Source: Cephalotrichum gorgonifer
Lineage: Eukaryota > Ascomycota > Sordariomycetes > Microascales > Microascaceae
Direction of reading: 5' to 3'
DNA: 64,000 nucleotides
NCBI GenBank assembly: GCA_900312665.1
Contig: ONZQ02000012.1
Span: 437,279 to 501,278, forward strand
Positions 47,789 to 57,950 of the stretch are shown here, piece by piece. A program made the position numbers and the translations under genes. Below the pieces are notes generated by a model, which saw only the letters and a program-made list of their open reading frames with translations, ran no database searches and was not told where the DNA came from. Position 1 is the stretch's first letter. Each line of letters opens with the position of its first letter.

Positions 47789-49701
47789 TCAACGCTGTGC
47801 ATCCTTCAACATACCCGCCAGCCTCGACTTCCTCGCCATCACATCCTCCCGGAGTCCGCCCCCGCCACCCGCCGCACCACTCCCTATGTGATACTCTCTC
47901 CCTCCGCCCAGCGGGCTCTGGAACATATTAAGCATGTCCCTCCGTCGGTCGAACCCCGGAAACGCAACGCGCCTGTCATGCCGCGTCGCAAGGTCACCGC
48001 CAAACTCGGGACACTGCGCCGCGAACTCGAGGATCTCCGGCGCCATCGTGTTGAGCTTGCTGGAGAAGGCCGCCATGTCGGCCATGAGCGTCACGAGCGG
48101 GCAGCCGCGAGGGCAGAAGGCGTACGCGAGCTCGATGTGCCGTATGACCGGGTGGCGGCGCTCCATCTCCCTCTCGCCCGAGCGGTACAGGTCCATCGCG
48201 TCGTTGAATAGGTCGTCAAACACGTACTTGTACGCCAGGATCATGACCTTGACGAGCGTCACCTGGAGGAACTCGGCCTCGATGAAGCCCGGAAACGGGA
48301 CAGGTACGGGGATCCCCTCTTTGGTGATGAGGTGGTGGTACATGTCTTTATGTTGCTGTTCGGTCAGGAGAGGCGACTTGGTGGCGTCCTGCCTCGGAGG
48401 CCCGTCCTTGGCCTCCTCTCCGCTCCACACGAGATCCCGCCCGGACTGGAGATAGTAGAAGTACTTCGCCGCATACTCGCCATCGTCCATGTGCCTCTCT
48501 ATTAGGCGCAGCTCGTCCGCAGACATTGTCTCGTAGAACGGCTGGGTGCAGATATGGGCCAGTCGCATGAGGAAGACCCTCCCGCCGTCGCCCGGCGTTC
48601 CATACGTTGAGACCGGCGGCCCGAAGTAGGAGGGTAACGGAATGCGCTTCATCCGCTTGGAGACGCGGCTATTGGCCGTGACGGCCGAGGCCATGTCTAG
48701 AGCCCACACGGGCTTAAAGGGCGGGAGCTTCCCGCGGTAGAGCCAGTCTATGATGAGCGCCCAAGCGTTGGGGTCGTCCTCGTCTAGTGTTACTTTGCCC
48801 TCGCTAGCTTCTCTCACGTCAGACCCAAACATGTTGGCGAAGACTACGGATGACCTCGTGAGCATGTCTTTATGAACGTGAAACTGGTCATCTCCGGGTC
48901 CGACTCCAAGTGTGACGATATCTCCAAGGTAGCGTCTGTATTCCCTCCGCGTCAGAACTGAGAGTTGACCCTCTTCCAGGATTAAACGTCAAAGAACAAT
49001 CATTACCTTGGATAAACAACCCCGAGGCTGGAAGATTCTGACAACGTTGTCGGGGGAGGTAGACTTGAGAACCTGTAGTGGTCTGGTATTGCCGCTGGCG
49101 TCGTGACAGGGGTGGGACGGCCAGATGGGAGGGGGAAACCATTCGGTTCTAGCCGGTCCCACTGTATCTTCGACTTGACCTCCGTAAAGTTCGCACTAGG
49201 CCATGGGTTCGTCGAAGGAAAGTGGGAGTCCGGTTGGGGGATTTCATCAGATGGTAGGTTGGCTTGCCAGATGTGGCTGACGCCTTGAGAATGATAGTCA
49301 CGTAGGTCTAGTTTTCCGAGGTGAGATAGGTCATCCTCTTCGTTTTTGGCGACGTCTTTTAGGCGCGAAGTCTCCGGCATATCACCGTCAGTCGACATTG
49401 GACTACCTGGACGCGACGGCTCTGGTGAGTAGTAGCGCTGTGCTTCTTCCTGGTCTCCCTTTTCCTCCTCCTCCTGACCTTCCTCCTCCTCCCCCTCCTC
49501 GTCCTTCGCCGCCTGGGTGTCTGCGTCTGGGGCTTGGTCGGTACCGGAACTGGGCAGTGGTGTGTCTGGTGTTGTTGATGGGCTAGCGGTATTCACACGG
49601 GCATCATGGCCCAGGATGGAAACGGCGGAAGGCGGATTCGACAGCCCTCCGCGCAGCTGCGGCGGCGACGGAGCTCGGAGAACGCTGGTGTCAACTGCCA
49701 T
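47789..49701 (-). CDS. BTB/POZ-domain protein with acidic N-terminal region
   Basis: The protein is 613 aa. Exons are 49701-49007 and 48935-47789; the 71-nt intron starts GTAATG, has a CTGAC branch site and ends ATACAG, chosen because it is the acceptor that restores the BTB frame. Residues 1-225 are disordered, Pro/Ser-rich and acidic (EEGEEEEGQEEEEKGDQEE). The BTB fold starts near 232 (YLGDIVTLGVGPGDDQFHVHKDML, then FANMFG and WALIIDWLYRGKLPP). About 300 residues follow without a recognised domain, ending in a Gly-rich tail. BTB domains mediate dimerisation or act as adaptors for Cul3 ubiquitin ligases; no Kelch or MATH domain is present to suggest a substrate. The function is unknown. Confidence 0.8.
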
Positions 49702-50906
49702 TGCCGGAGACGAGGCGTGGTTGGCTTGCGGAGAGGGAGAGTGAAAGGTAAGAGAGGGAGAGTGAAAGGTAAGAGAGGGAGAGTGAAAGGTATTAAATGT
49801 ATAAGATCAACCAAAGGTGGGGATGGACCGCGACGAGCGTCGACCTGTGTCTTTCGTAAGTATCCAGCCTTCTCGCCGAAACAGCTGGAGCACGGCGAAT
49901 TAAATCAAGCGATGGAAGTCCCGTGAGGAGGCTGGAGCCTGGAGCTGAGAAGCCGAGGGGCCTTAGAAGCTGAGAGACTGTGAAGCTGGTGCGCGTCGAT
50001 GGTTAGGCACCCGAGGACCTCCGGCTGCTTGTTTGGGAATGGTCTTTTCGAGGTAGACAGGATGACAAGGTTTCCAAGAATGATATGAAAGTGTGAGCGC
50101 TGAGAAGAGCATGCCCAATAGCATCTAGAAGCGGCGCATGTACTTGCCTCCTGGTCAAGCGGTCAACTGTTCGACAAATGGTCAAGAAAAGAAGACGATA
50201 AATTACGGGTCAGTAAGACGGCGACGCATAATGAAGTACGAGTACGAGTACATGGGGGCAGGGCAGTCCAGGTTCAGGCAGCTATACCGGAGTTATCCAT
50301 GTTCACGCCTGCCCTGTTGGCGACTGGAGATCCGGGGTTAACACTCCCGCCTTGTACCTGATACTCTCTCTACCTCTTCCTGTGGGGGAAAGCACAACTC
50401 CCGGTTTAGGCATCCAAGGCCAGGAGCTTTCGGTGTCTTGGCGGGTGTAGAATCTACTATAGGTTTAGATATAGAGCATTATTCTTATGTCTAAGACGAA
50501 CTGGCATGAGCGGCATTTATTGCGCAGTTGTTAAGTGAAATACAATTTACATTTCAAGTCTCATGTCCTGGTGACTTGCTGCAGCTCTGCCTACAAGTAG
50601 ATGGAAATGGAAGGAGGGGACAAACAACCTTGCCAGGTCGGACGACTCAGAGCTCTACATAATGCAACAACACCCCGTTCAAATAGAAACGACGTCAGGC
50701 GTGTGTGGTCTGTGCGTAGCTACTTTGGCGGGGCACCATCCACCCGAAAAATGTTTTGTTAACTAGCAATGAGTACTTTGTGGTTTGTACCAGCACCCTG
50801 ACTCATCCCAATCCTTGCCTCGATTCGGGATTCCCACGACGTCTTCAACGAACCCCCCTTCTGCCCTTTCTGAGAGCACTCTGAATTGTTGACCCACTCA
50901 GCAACA
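49702..50906. other. divergent promoter region, BTB gene and gcd6
   Basis: It holds the 21-bp repeat next to the BTB start codon and otherwise no recognised gene. Several GAGTAC/TACGAG repeats near 50235-50250 are short and unexplained. Confidence 0.5.
49731..49791. repeat. three tandem copies of a 21-bp purine-rich unit
   Basis: The unit GAGAGGGAGAGTGAAAGGTA(A) starts at 49731, 49752 and 49773, the first two copies being identical. It lies 30-90 nt upstream of the BTB-protein start codon, so it is a pyrimidine-rich repeat in that gene's leader or core promoter. Confidence 0.8.
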
Positions 50907-53286
50907 ATGTCCAACCAGAAAGGGAAGCAGTCTGGCGGCGGCAAGGGCAAGAAGGCGTCGAAGCCCGGCCCCGAGAGCAAGGGCGACGAGGTCCTCCAGG
51001 CCGTGGTAAGCCGTGACATCCCACCACACCCGCACATGGCGGGGCAGAATTGCGAAATGCGATATTCGACCGTAGCCGTGGGACGCCGGGGGCATTGCGA
51101 TTGACCGTGATTCTCCGAAATACAGGTCCTCACCGATTCATTCCAAGATAGATTCAAGCCCTTGACTGTTGATACTCCAAGAGTATGTGCCCCTCCCTCC
51201 CTTCTCTCACTTCACTTTCTATTGCGCGGCTGCGGCTGTAGTAGTAGATCCGTTCGTTAACTGATGTCTCGCGCGCGCATAGTGTCTCCTCCCCCTCGCC
51301 AACGTTCCCCTCGTGGAATACACCCTCGAGTACCTAGCCATGAACGGCGTTCAGGAGGTCTACATGTACTGTGGGCCGCACGCTGAGAAGGTCGAGGCTT
51401 ACATCGCCCGGTCGCGCTGGGCCCCCGGCTCGAAGACGACGCCCTTCTCGGTCCTCCAGTTCGTCCGCGTCTCCGACGCCAACTCCGTCGGCGATATCCT
51501 CCGCGACCTTGACAAGCGAAGCCTCATTGCGGGTGACTTCATCCTCGTCCACGGCGACCTCGTCTCCAATATCCCCCTCCAAGGCATCCTCGAAGCCCAC
51601 CGGAAGCGGAGGCTGGAAAATGCGGATAACATAATGACTATCGTGCTGAAGAGCGGCGGCGCTGCGCCCCACCGGACCAAGGCCCCCGGCATCACACCCG
51701 TCTTTGTGGTGGACACCAAGACGAAGAGGTGCCTGCACTACGACGAGGTGAACCCTCTGCAGTCCGACCACTACACCGTCCTCGACCCCACCATCATCGA
51801 CGAGCTCTCGGCAGACTTTGAGATTCGCGCCGACCTCATCGACCCGAGCATCGATATCTGCACGCCCGCCGCGCTGGCGCTGTGGTCAGACAGCTTCGAC
51901 TACGAGCTCCCGCGGCGGAATTTCCTCAACGGTGTGCTCAAGGACTGGGAGCTCAACGGTAAGTCGATATACGCCGAGATCGTCGACGAGGGCTATGCCG
52001 CTCGGGCCGTTAATCTGCCGATGTACGAGTCCATCAGCCGCGACATGCTGGGCCGCTGGTCCTTCCCCTTCGTGCCCGACTGCAACATATTCCCCGGTCA
52101 GGCGTACGAGTTCACGAGGGGCGGAAACTACCTCGAGCTGGACGTCACCTTCGGCCCCGGGGCGACCATCGCGGGGTCTGTCATTGCGAGGAGGACATCC
52201 GTGGGCGACGGGTCCGTTGTTCGGAACAGTATGATCGGCAAGAACGTGACGATAGGGAAGAACGTGACGATCACGGACAGCTTCATCTGGGACGGTACCA
52301 CCATTGGCGATAATACCATCATCACGAGATCTCTTCTCGCCGGCTCGGGATCCTCTATCGGGAGCGACTGCACGGTGGAAGAAGGCTCCGTCGTCTCGTT
52401 CGGCGTCATAACAGGCGACAAGATTACCATTCCAAAGGACTCCCTCATATCAAAGGTGAACAGCGCCGGCGCACACGTCGCGCCGGACACCCAGCTCCTG
52501 GGCCCCACCGCCCAGGGTGCCCCCTTCGTCGACCCCGAACTAGATGAACTAGATCCCCGCGACCCCTCTATCCTCCAGCGTCGCCTCCTCTACACACTCG
52601 CGGACCTCTCCCTCTCCACCTCTACCATCTCCACCCTATCCTCCGACATAGAGGACGACTCGAGACCGACCACACCTTCGGGCCCCACCCGCTCCCGCCT
52701 ATCCTCCTTCGCGTCGGATGACTCGCTCAGCAGGTCGACGTTCCACGCCGACGCGGTCAATGGGCTCCTGGACGCCCTGCGCGACCCGACCGGCGACTGG
52801 GACTCCGCGAAGATGGAGTTCCTCGGCCTCCGTCTCGCGAACGACGCCTCCGAGGGTGCCGTGCGCAAGGCCGTCGCGTCCGCATTTGCGCTTCGCGCCG
52901 CGGAGCTGCTGGACTCGGGGCTGGAGCCGAGCAAGGCCGCCGAGTCCGCCCTGAGGGGGCGCAAGGGCGTGAGCAAGTTCATAGAAGAGGTGGGCGTCGG
53001 CTCCGGGGAGGCGGACCAGGTCGAGTTCGCGATATGCCTCCAGCGGTCGCTGGCGGGGATCCGGGGCCTCGAGGGCCCCCGGGCGGGGCTCCTGCTCGCG
53101 GCCCTGTTCCAGCAGCTGTACGACATGGAGATCCTCGAGGAGGAGGGTATCCTAATGTGGTGGGGTGACGAGAGGGCGGAAGGGGGCAACATGGGGGTAC
53201 TGAGGGAGAAGGTGAAGGCTCTCGTGGAGTGGTTGGAGAATGCGGAGGAGGAAGACGATGAGAGTGACAGTGACGATGACGAATAA
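50907..53286 (+). CDS. gcd6: translation initiation factor eIF2B epsilon subunit (Gcd6)
   Basis: The protein is 719 aa. Exons are 50907-51005, 51126-51182 and 51283-53286; introns are 120 and 100 nt. It is the catalytic subunit of the guanine nucleotide exchange factor that recharges eIF2 with GTP and is the target of amino-acid starvation control. After a basic Gly/Lys-rich start, residues 33-260 form the nucleotidyltransferase-like domain (VVLTDSFQDRFKPLT, LVEYTLEYLAMNGVQEVYMY, FILVHGDLVSNIPL). A left-handed beta-helix of I-patch hexapeptides follows (IGKNVTIGKNVTITDSFIW … NTIITRSLLAGSG). The C-terminal W2/HEAT domain that carries GEF activity spans about 530-719 and ends in acidic-aromatic LVEWLENAEEEDDESDSDDDE-type sequence. 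Length is normal. Confidence 0.96.
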
Positions 53287-53739
53287 AAACGGGGGGGGCG
53301 GGGCGTATAGAAAAAAGCCTTGGGGTAATCCTGAATCATGAACCTTTCTGATATTGATCCTTTTCTTCTTCAGTTGCGAGCGGGTTTTACGGGGCACTCA
53401 AAAGCCAAGTTCCAGGGCTGTGATGTTGAAAATTGATTGATTGATGTCCTGACCCATGTTTAACTATTGGTATCAACTCCCCCATTTTCGATTACCCTCC
53501 CTCCCCATGACGCCTTAGTTCCACATTGAAGAGACGAAAGCAGTGCCCGGCGCGATAAGAAAGGCGACAGCAAAATGATCAAAAGCAGTGGGGGGGGGGG
53601 CAAATATACAATGCCCTTTCCCCCGTTCATCGGCATATACGGGCTCGCTTCACCCCACCGCCACCCCTTCCCCTTCTCGCCCACCAGCGTACAAATACAT
53701 GTCCTACCATTAAATGACGTTGTCATCGACCCAGCGGGC
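53287..53739. other. convergent 3' spacer of gcd6 and the HAD-family gene
   Basis: A short region between two stop codons, with a G11 tract at 53590-53600. No other feature was seen. Confidence 0.5.
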
Positions 53740-55572
53740 CTAGTAGTAGCCCTGGAGGTCAGAGCTGGCTCCGGGACGGCCTTGGTTCTGGCCGCCCTGG
53801 CCGTGGCCGTAATCACCGGAGTAGGCCGGGTTTCGATCCACGTCGTCCAGAGACTTGTAGAACCCACCCCCGCCGCGTCCCCTCCCGCCCCTGCCGCCTC
53901 GTGCACCGCCGCGGTACCCGCGCGCGCCACCGGGCCCGCCGCCCCTATACCCGCCGCGGCCGTGCTGCGGTCCGCCCCTCCCCTGATAGCCCGCATGGTG
54001 GTGGCCGCCCCTCTCGTTCCTGCCGTAGAACGGCTCCTTCGGCACTCTCGCGAAGTCGCCGCCCTCCTGGGTATGCTTCCTCTTGGACGCCTTGTTCGCA
54101 AACAGGCTCTCGTACTCGTCCTCCTTGAGGTCCTCGGTCTCGATCCTCAGCAGGACCTTCTCATGGACCGTGGACTCGAACACGTACGCCTTGTCAGCGG
54201 GGACGGGCTGCCAGTTCTGTATCCTCCCCGCATCGATGGGCCGCGCACCCTTTCGCAGTGCGAGCACCACCAGCGGGCAGGGGTTGTCCGTGTGGAACTT
54301 GGCCGTGTCGGGGACAGGGCTGAGACACGCCGCCCATATGCTGTTGTCCAGACACGCCGTCCCCGTCACCTTCCACATCATCTTGCTACCCATGCCGCCG
54401 ACCTTCTCGAGGATGCTCGCCGGGCATGGCCGGGGGCAGATCAGGATGTTGTTAGCATGGTACTTTAGCTCGTGTTCGGGGAGCCCCTCCGGGATGTTCG
54501 CCAGCTTGATGAGCTTCTGGGAGTCCGCGTGCTTGAGGGTGTAGCTCGTGAAGAAGACGGTCTTCTTGATCGCGAGCCTACGATGCCTAGGGTTGGAAGA
54601 GCCTGCAATGGCCTCGTTGTGTTCGTTTACCATCTGCTGGACCTTGGCTGTCTCGACCACGGGGTCCAGCCTGTGGGACATCTCGATGACATGCAGAACC
54701 TCCGCCGCGATGGGGGGTCTGTTCGGGATGCGCCCGCCGCCGCCGCTGCTCAGCTTGAGGTTGTACTCCGCCAGGAATTCCCTGAACCTCTTGACGTGCC
54801 TATGCCTATCCTCATATATCCGGATCTCTTCGGAGGACTTGTACGTCCCCATTATCGCCTCCAGGAACTCCTGCTTGAAGTGCATCGTGCTGCTGAACCT
54901 CTGGCCCTGGGGCCCCGCGGCGGGCTTTAGGCCCATCATGTCGAACTCGAGGCCCTTGCTCTTGCAGATGCGCCTGATGTGGTCGGCGAAGGCGTGCTCG
55001 GAGCGGCCCGTGAGCAGCACGCAGAGCACGTCCTTTTGCTTCATAGACAGGCGTACGAGGTCAACGACTTTCTCGTTCCACCAGCCCTCGAACGCCCTGG
55101 CCTCCTCCTTGTCCATGCCTTCGCCCGTCGCGGCGAGGATCCGCGCGTCGTGCCACCAGCCGCCGTTCGTGAGGGTGTCGGGGTGGGACAGGAGCCCAAT
55201 GCTAGGGCCGTTCCATAACGCCGGGTTCGGGAGAGGGGTTTTGAAGACTGCACGGCCATACCTGTTAGATGGAGAAGGGGTTTGGAGGGGTAGATGTGGT
55301 GTTTCTGGTTGCTTACGGGTATTATCGAAGTCGTACACGTGAATGGACTTGACCTTGTCGATCGCTGGGATGAGGTCAGTTGGGAGACCAAGACTACTAG
55401 CTGTGGCGAGTAGGCACCTACCTGGCAAAGGCTTCGCGACGCATGACCACCTACTTAGTGATGTGACGCCGTAGTGTGTGACAGCAGAGCCATTCTGCGC
55501 GCCGGGCGCGAAGGATGAGGAAGTCATGGCTCGGCGGACAGGGGCTAGGAGGAGTGATCTTACTCTGAACAT
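53740..55572 (-). CDS. HAD-superfamily protein of the Swiss Army Knife RNA-repair type, with RGG tail
   Basis: The protein is 568 aa. Exons on the minus strand are 55572-55422, 55364-55317 and 55247-53740. The first intron (57 nt, GTAGGT…CCCAG) is a multiple of three and is accepted because removing it joins VAKPLP to AIDKVK. The second acceptor (GTGCAG at 55248) gives the phosphatase motif HVYDFDNTLFKTPLPNP. The HAD domain covers about 50-330 with DFDNT as the nucleophile motif, VLLTGR as motif II and IYEDRHRHV as the later acidic motif. Residues 345-490 form a less conserved domain. The tail is RGG/GGYRGG-rich and probably binds RNA. The family is linked to RNA end repair by domain context only. 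An alternative start at 55527 (MTSSSF) is shorter; the longer N-terminus is Arg-rich and might be a mitochondrial presequence. Confidence 0.82.
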   Translation of the reverse strand: MFRVRSLLLAPVRRAMTSSSFAPGAQNGSAVTHYGVTSLSRWSCVAKPLPGRCLLATASSLGLPTDLIPAIDKVKSIHVYDFDNTRKQPETPHLPLQTPSPSNRYGRAVFKTPLPNPALWNGPSIGLLSHPDTLTNGGWWHDARILAATGEGMDKEEARAFEGWWNEKVVDLVRLSMKQKDVLCVLLTGRSEHAFADHIRRICKSKGLEFDMMGLKPAAGPQGQRFSSTMHFKQEFLEAIMGTYKSSEEIRIYEDRHRHVKRFREFLAEYNLKLSSGGGGRIPNRPPIAAEVLHVIEMSHRLDPVVETAKVQQMVNEHNEAIAGSSNPRHRRLAIKKTVFFTSYTLKHADSQKLIKLANIPEGLPEHELKYHANNILICPRPCPASILEKVGGMGSKMMWKVTGTACLDNSIWAACLSPVPDTAKFHTDNPCPLVVLALRKGARPIDAGRIQNWQPVPADKAYVFESTVHEKVLLRIETEDLKEDEYESLFANKASKRKHTQEGGDFARVPKEPFYGRNERGGHHHAGYQGRGGPQHGRGGYRGGGPGGARGYRGGARGGRGGRGRGGGGFYKSLDDVDRNPAYSGDYGHGQGGQNQGRPGASSDLQGYY

Positions 55573-55892
55573 CAAGGTGTAGGTTGTCGCGTCCACCAGC
55601 TAAGAATTTTGGTGGGGAGAGAGCTGGTTAGCTGCATGCACCTGGCTGGTGGATAATATAACTGGAGTGGCAGGTGGCAACACCTGATAGGCGAGTCTTA
55701 CTAGAATCGCTTAGTAACAAATTTCAGTGTGGGTAGAGGGGAGAGGAAATTCATGCGACCACGTGATTAGCCCCTCCCACAACGGGGAGAGTACCACACA
55801 AAATCATACCGCCGGAAATTCAGCATCTTTTTCGCATCGCGAGACAACTAGCACACCCAAATCGTCATTTCGCATCCAAACGAACCGACACA
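55573..55892. promoter_or_regulatory. divergent promoter, HAD gene and ribosomal protein eL43
   Basis: The region is 320 bp between two start codons and contains a CACGTG palindrome at 55760-55765, a site for basic helix-loop-helix regulators such as Cbf1 or Pho4 types. Ribosomal protein genes often have compact promoters of this sort; site use is inferred. Confidence 0.4.
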
Positions 55893-56509
55893 ATGGCGAA
55901 GCACACGAAGAGTACGTCCGATATTCCAGGCTCCCTATCCTCTCTCCATGTCTCTTTTTATGCTGACGATATTTTGCAGAGGTCGGCATTGTCGGCAAGT
56001 ACGGCGTAAGGTACGAAATCGACGAAAGCTCAACCCCCCGATGAAAAAAAAAAAGACCCCGCGACCGACCGTTCGAATGTCCTAACACGATCGAAACAGG
56101 TACGGTGCCTCGCTCCGTAAGGTCGTCAAGCGCCTAGAAATCTCCCAGCACGCGAGGTACACCTGGTATGTCGAACCGATGAACCCTGGATAACGAGACG
56201 AGAATCCGCGGGACGAAGGGAGGGCTAATCATATTTCGAATCTCGCAGCACCTTCTGCGGTCGTGACTCCGTCCGTCGCCAGTCCTTCGGTATCTGGCAC
56301 TGCGGTGGCTGCAAGAAGACCATGTCCGGCGGTGCCTACATCCTCGCGTGAGTTTCGACCCAACAACCCCCCTGGGACTTACCAAGGAAGAAAGGAAAGA
56401 CACGGCTTGAGGACCAAGGAGGTTTCTAACGTTGCGATACAACAGCACCCCTGCCGCCACCACCGCCCGCTCGACCCTCCGCCGTCTGCGCGAGATCAAC
56501 GAGGCGTAA
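55893..56509 (+). CDS. rpl43: 60S ribosomal protein eL43 (L43/L37a)
   Basis: The protein is 92 aa, exactly the usual length. Exons are 55893-55911 (19 nt), 55980-56010 (31 nt), 56100-56165, 56249-56347 and 56446-56509; introns are 68, 89, 83 and 98 nt, so introns exceed coding sequence. It is a zinc-binding protein of the large ribosomal subunit. The sequence begins MAKHTKKVGIVGKYGVRYG, and the C4 zinc finger is formed by CTFC and CGGC (residues about 39-60). The end TARSTLRRLREINEA is typical. Multiple introns with a tiny first exon are usual for ribosomal protein genes in these fungi. Confidence 0.97.
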
Positions 56510-57208
56510 AGGAATTGTTCAAGGTCTATGTGGAAAAGTCGTTGATTCGGCACAGCTCAGGGTTTCTCTGGCGTTTTCGGGTTGGCATGTTGGGGGATGG
56601 GTTTTACGAGAGTGAAGGAGGGGCCGAGGGTTTCCGCCGAGCAGACGATTATAAAACGAAATTAGTCGCACCGCCGCGTTGGATGAGTGAGAACTTCTTG
56701 TCGGGGGAACCTTCGTTCGAGATGGGCATACTGTCTATAGAAAAATGACTTGTGCTTCTCAAACGCGGGATCGGTTCGGTCGCGCTCTTTTCCAGGCGTT
56801 TCGCTGGTTGCTCTCGTGTGAGCGAGTGAATGAGGCGAAGGATCGAACCATTATCAGCGAAGGTGATGCTGTTCTGGTGGGATATTGGGCTCCCAATTTT
56901 CCCCGTAGTTACTTGCACCAAGCTTTCGGCATTCCCCCTTTCGTCCTCGTAGATGGCCTCGCCCCTACCAAGCTATGTACGGAGTGTACATATTGTGTAG
57001 TGGCTGTGATCCAATTGCAGCCACGTCAAATATTCGTCTTGAGTGCTGCTGCCATATGAATATTTTTATCTTGGGGCTTATGTAAAGGGTTTTTTCCGCT
57101 CCGAGATCGTCCTGCCCATTACGGTAGACCCACCACATATGCGGTTTCCGAATACCTAACCTTCTCGAAGGCACCCATATCCAACCTGGCACATTCCAGA
57201 GAGAAAAA
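56510..57208. other. intergenic region between eL43 and the DUF167 gene
   Basis: Both neighbours are on the plus strand. A GGTTCGATCC sequence on the minus strand near 56841-56850 resembles a tRNA B box, but no tRNA fold surrounds it. No gene was recognised. Confidence 0.5.
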
Positions 57209-57677
57209 ATGTCCGCGAACCAAGCCATCCGCTTCCTCGCAGGCACAAAGAAGAACCCGCTCGGGACCCTTCAACTCCAATGCCACGTCAAGCCCGGCGC
57301 AAGCCGTGTGCGAGAGGGCGTCCTCGCGGTCACGGACGAGGTGATTGAGCTATGTGTTGCGGCGCAGGCGAGGGAAGGGGAGGCAAATAAGGCCGTTGTG
57401 AAGCTTATCAGCGAGGTGGGTTTACCCCGGCCCATACCACATCCCAGGCATGAACATTCGTGCCAGTTCGGTTTACTGTGGAGGGAGATGGTCCAGGTGC
57501 AGGACGATATTGATGGACGGGTATTGGTAGGTACTTGACACGCCAAAGTCCGAGATTCAGATCTCGCGCGGGATGAAATCTAGAGATAAGACTGTGGTTG
57601 TGAGTGGAGTGAAAGGTGCCGAGGATGAGGCCGTGAAGAGGGTAGAAGATGCGTTGAGGAAGGCTGTGGAATCGTGA
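57209..57677 (+). CDS. DUF167 (YggU/UPF0235) family protein
   Basis: The protein is 117 aa. Exons are 57209-57415 and 57531-57677, with a 115-nt intron beginning GTGGGT and ending GGTAG. The family is small, conserved from bacteria to humans and of unknown function. Diagnostic parts are CHVKPGASR, the central AAQAREGEANKAVVKLISE and, after the intron, VLDTPKSEIQISRGMKSRDKT. The splice joins these exactly as in the family (the segment LISE-VLDTPKSE). No signal or membrane segment is present. The ATG at 57209 has a good context (AAAAATG) and gives the usual family length. Confidence 0.9.
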
Positions 57678-57950
57678 TATGGCGCCGGCACGCTGTCCTC
57701 GGTCCACTTGATGGGACAGACCCTGGATATTCTACACGATCCGAGGATAAACCCAACGTTCATAACGAATCCCCATCGCCTCGGATGCCCTGTAGGGCCG
57801 GGGCGATGCCCAGCTCAACCTCGAGAGTCACATTCACATTCACTGTCGCCGTCACCCACCCCCACCCAGGGAGCACGAAGGCGAATAGGCTAGGTTACGG
57901 AACAAGATTATATTAAGATTACTAACTATATACTTTTTAATTAACGCAAA
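57678..57950. other. convergent 3' spacer of the DUF167 and MFS genes
   Basis: Short region with an AT-rich block at 57903-57945, suitable as polyadenylation signals for either strand. Nothing else seen. Confidence 0.5.

Noticed and set aside
56841..56850. tRNA B-box-like GGTTCGATCC on the minus strand
   Set aside because: Flanking bases do not form a T-stem or acceptor stem and no A box lies at the right distance.
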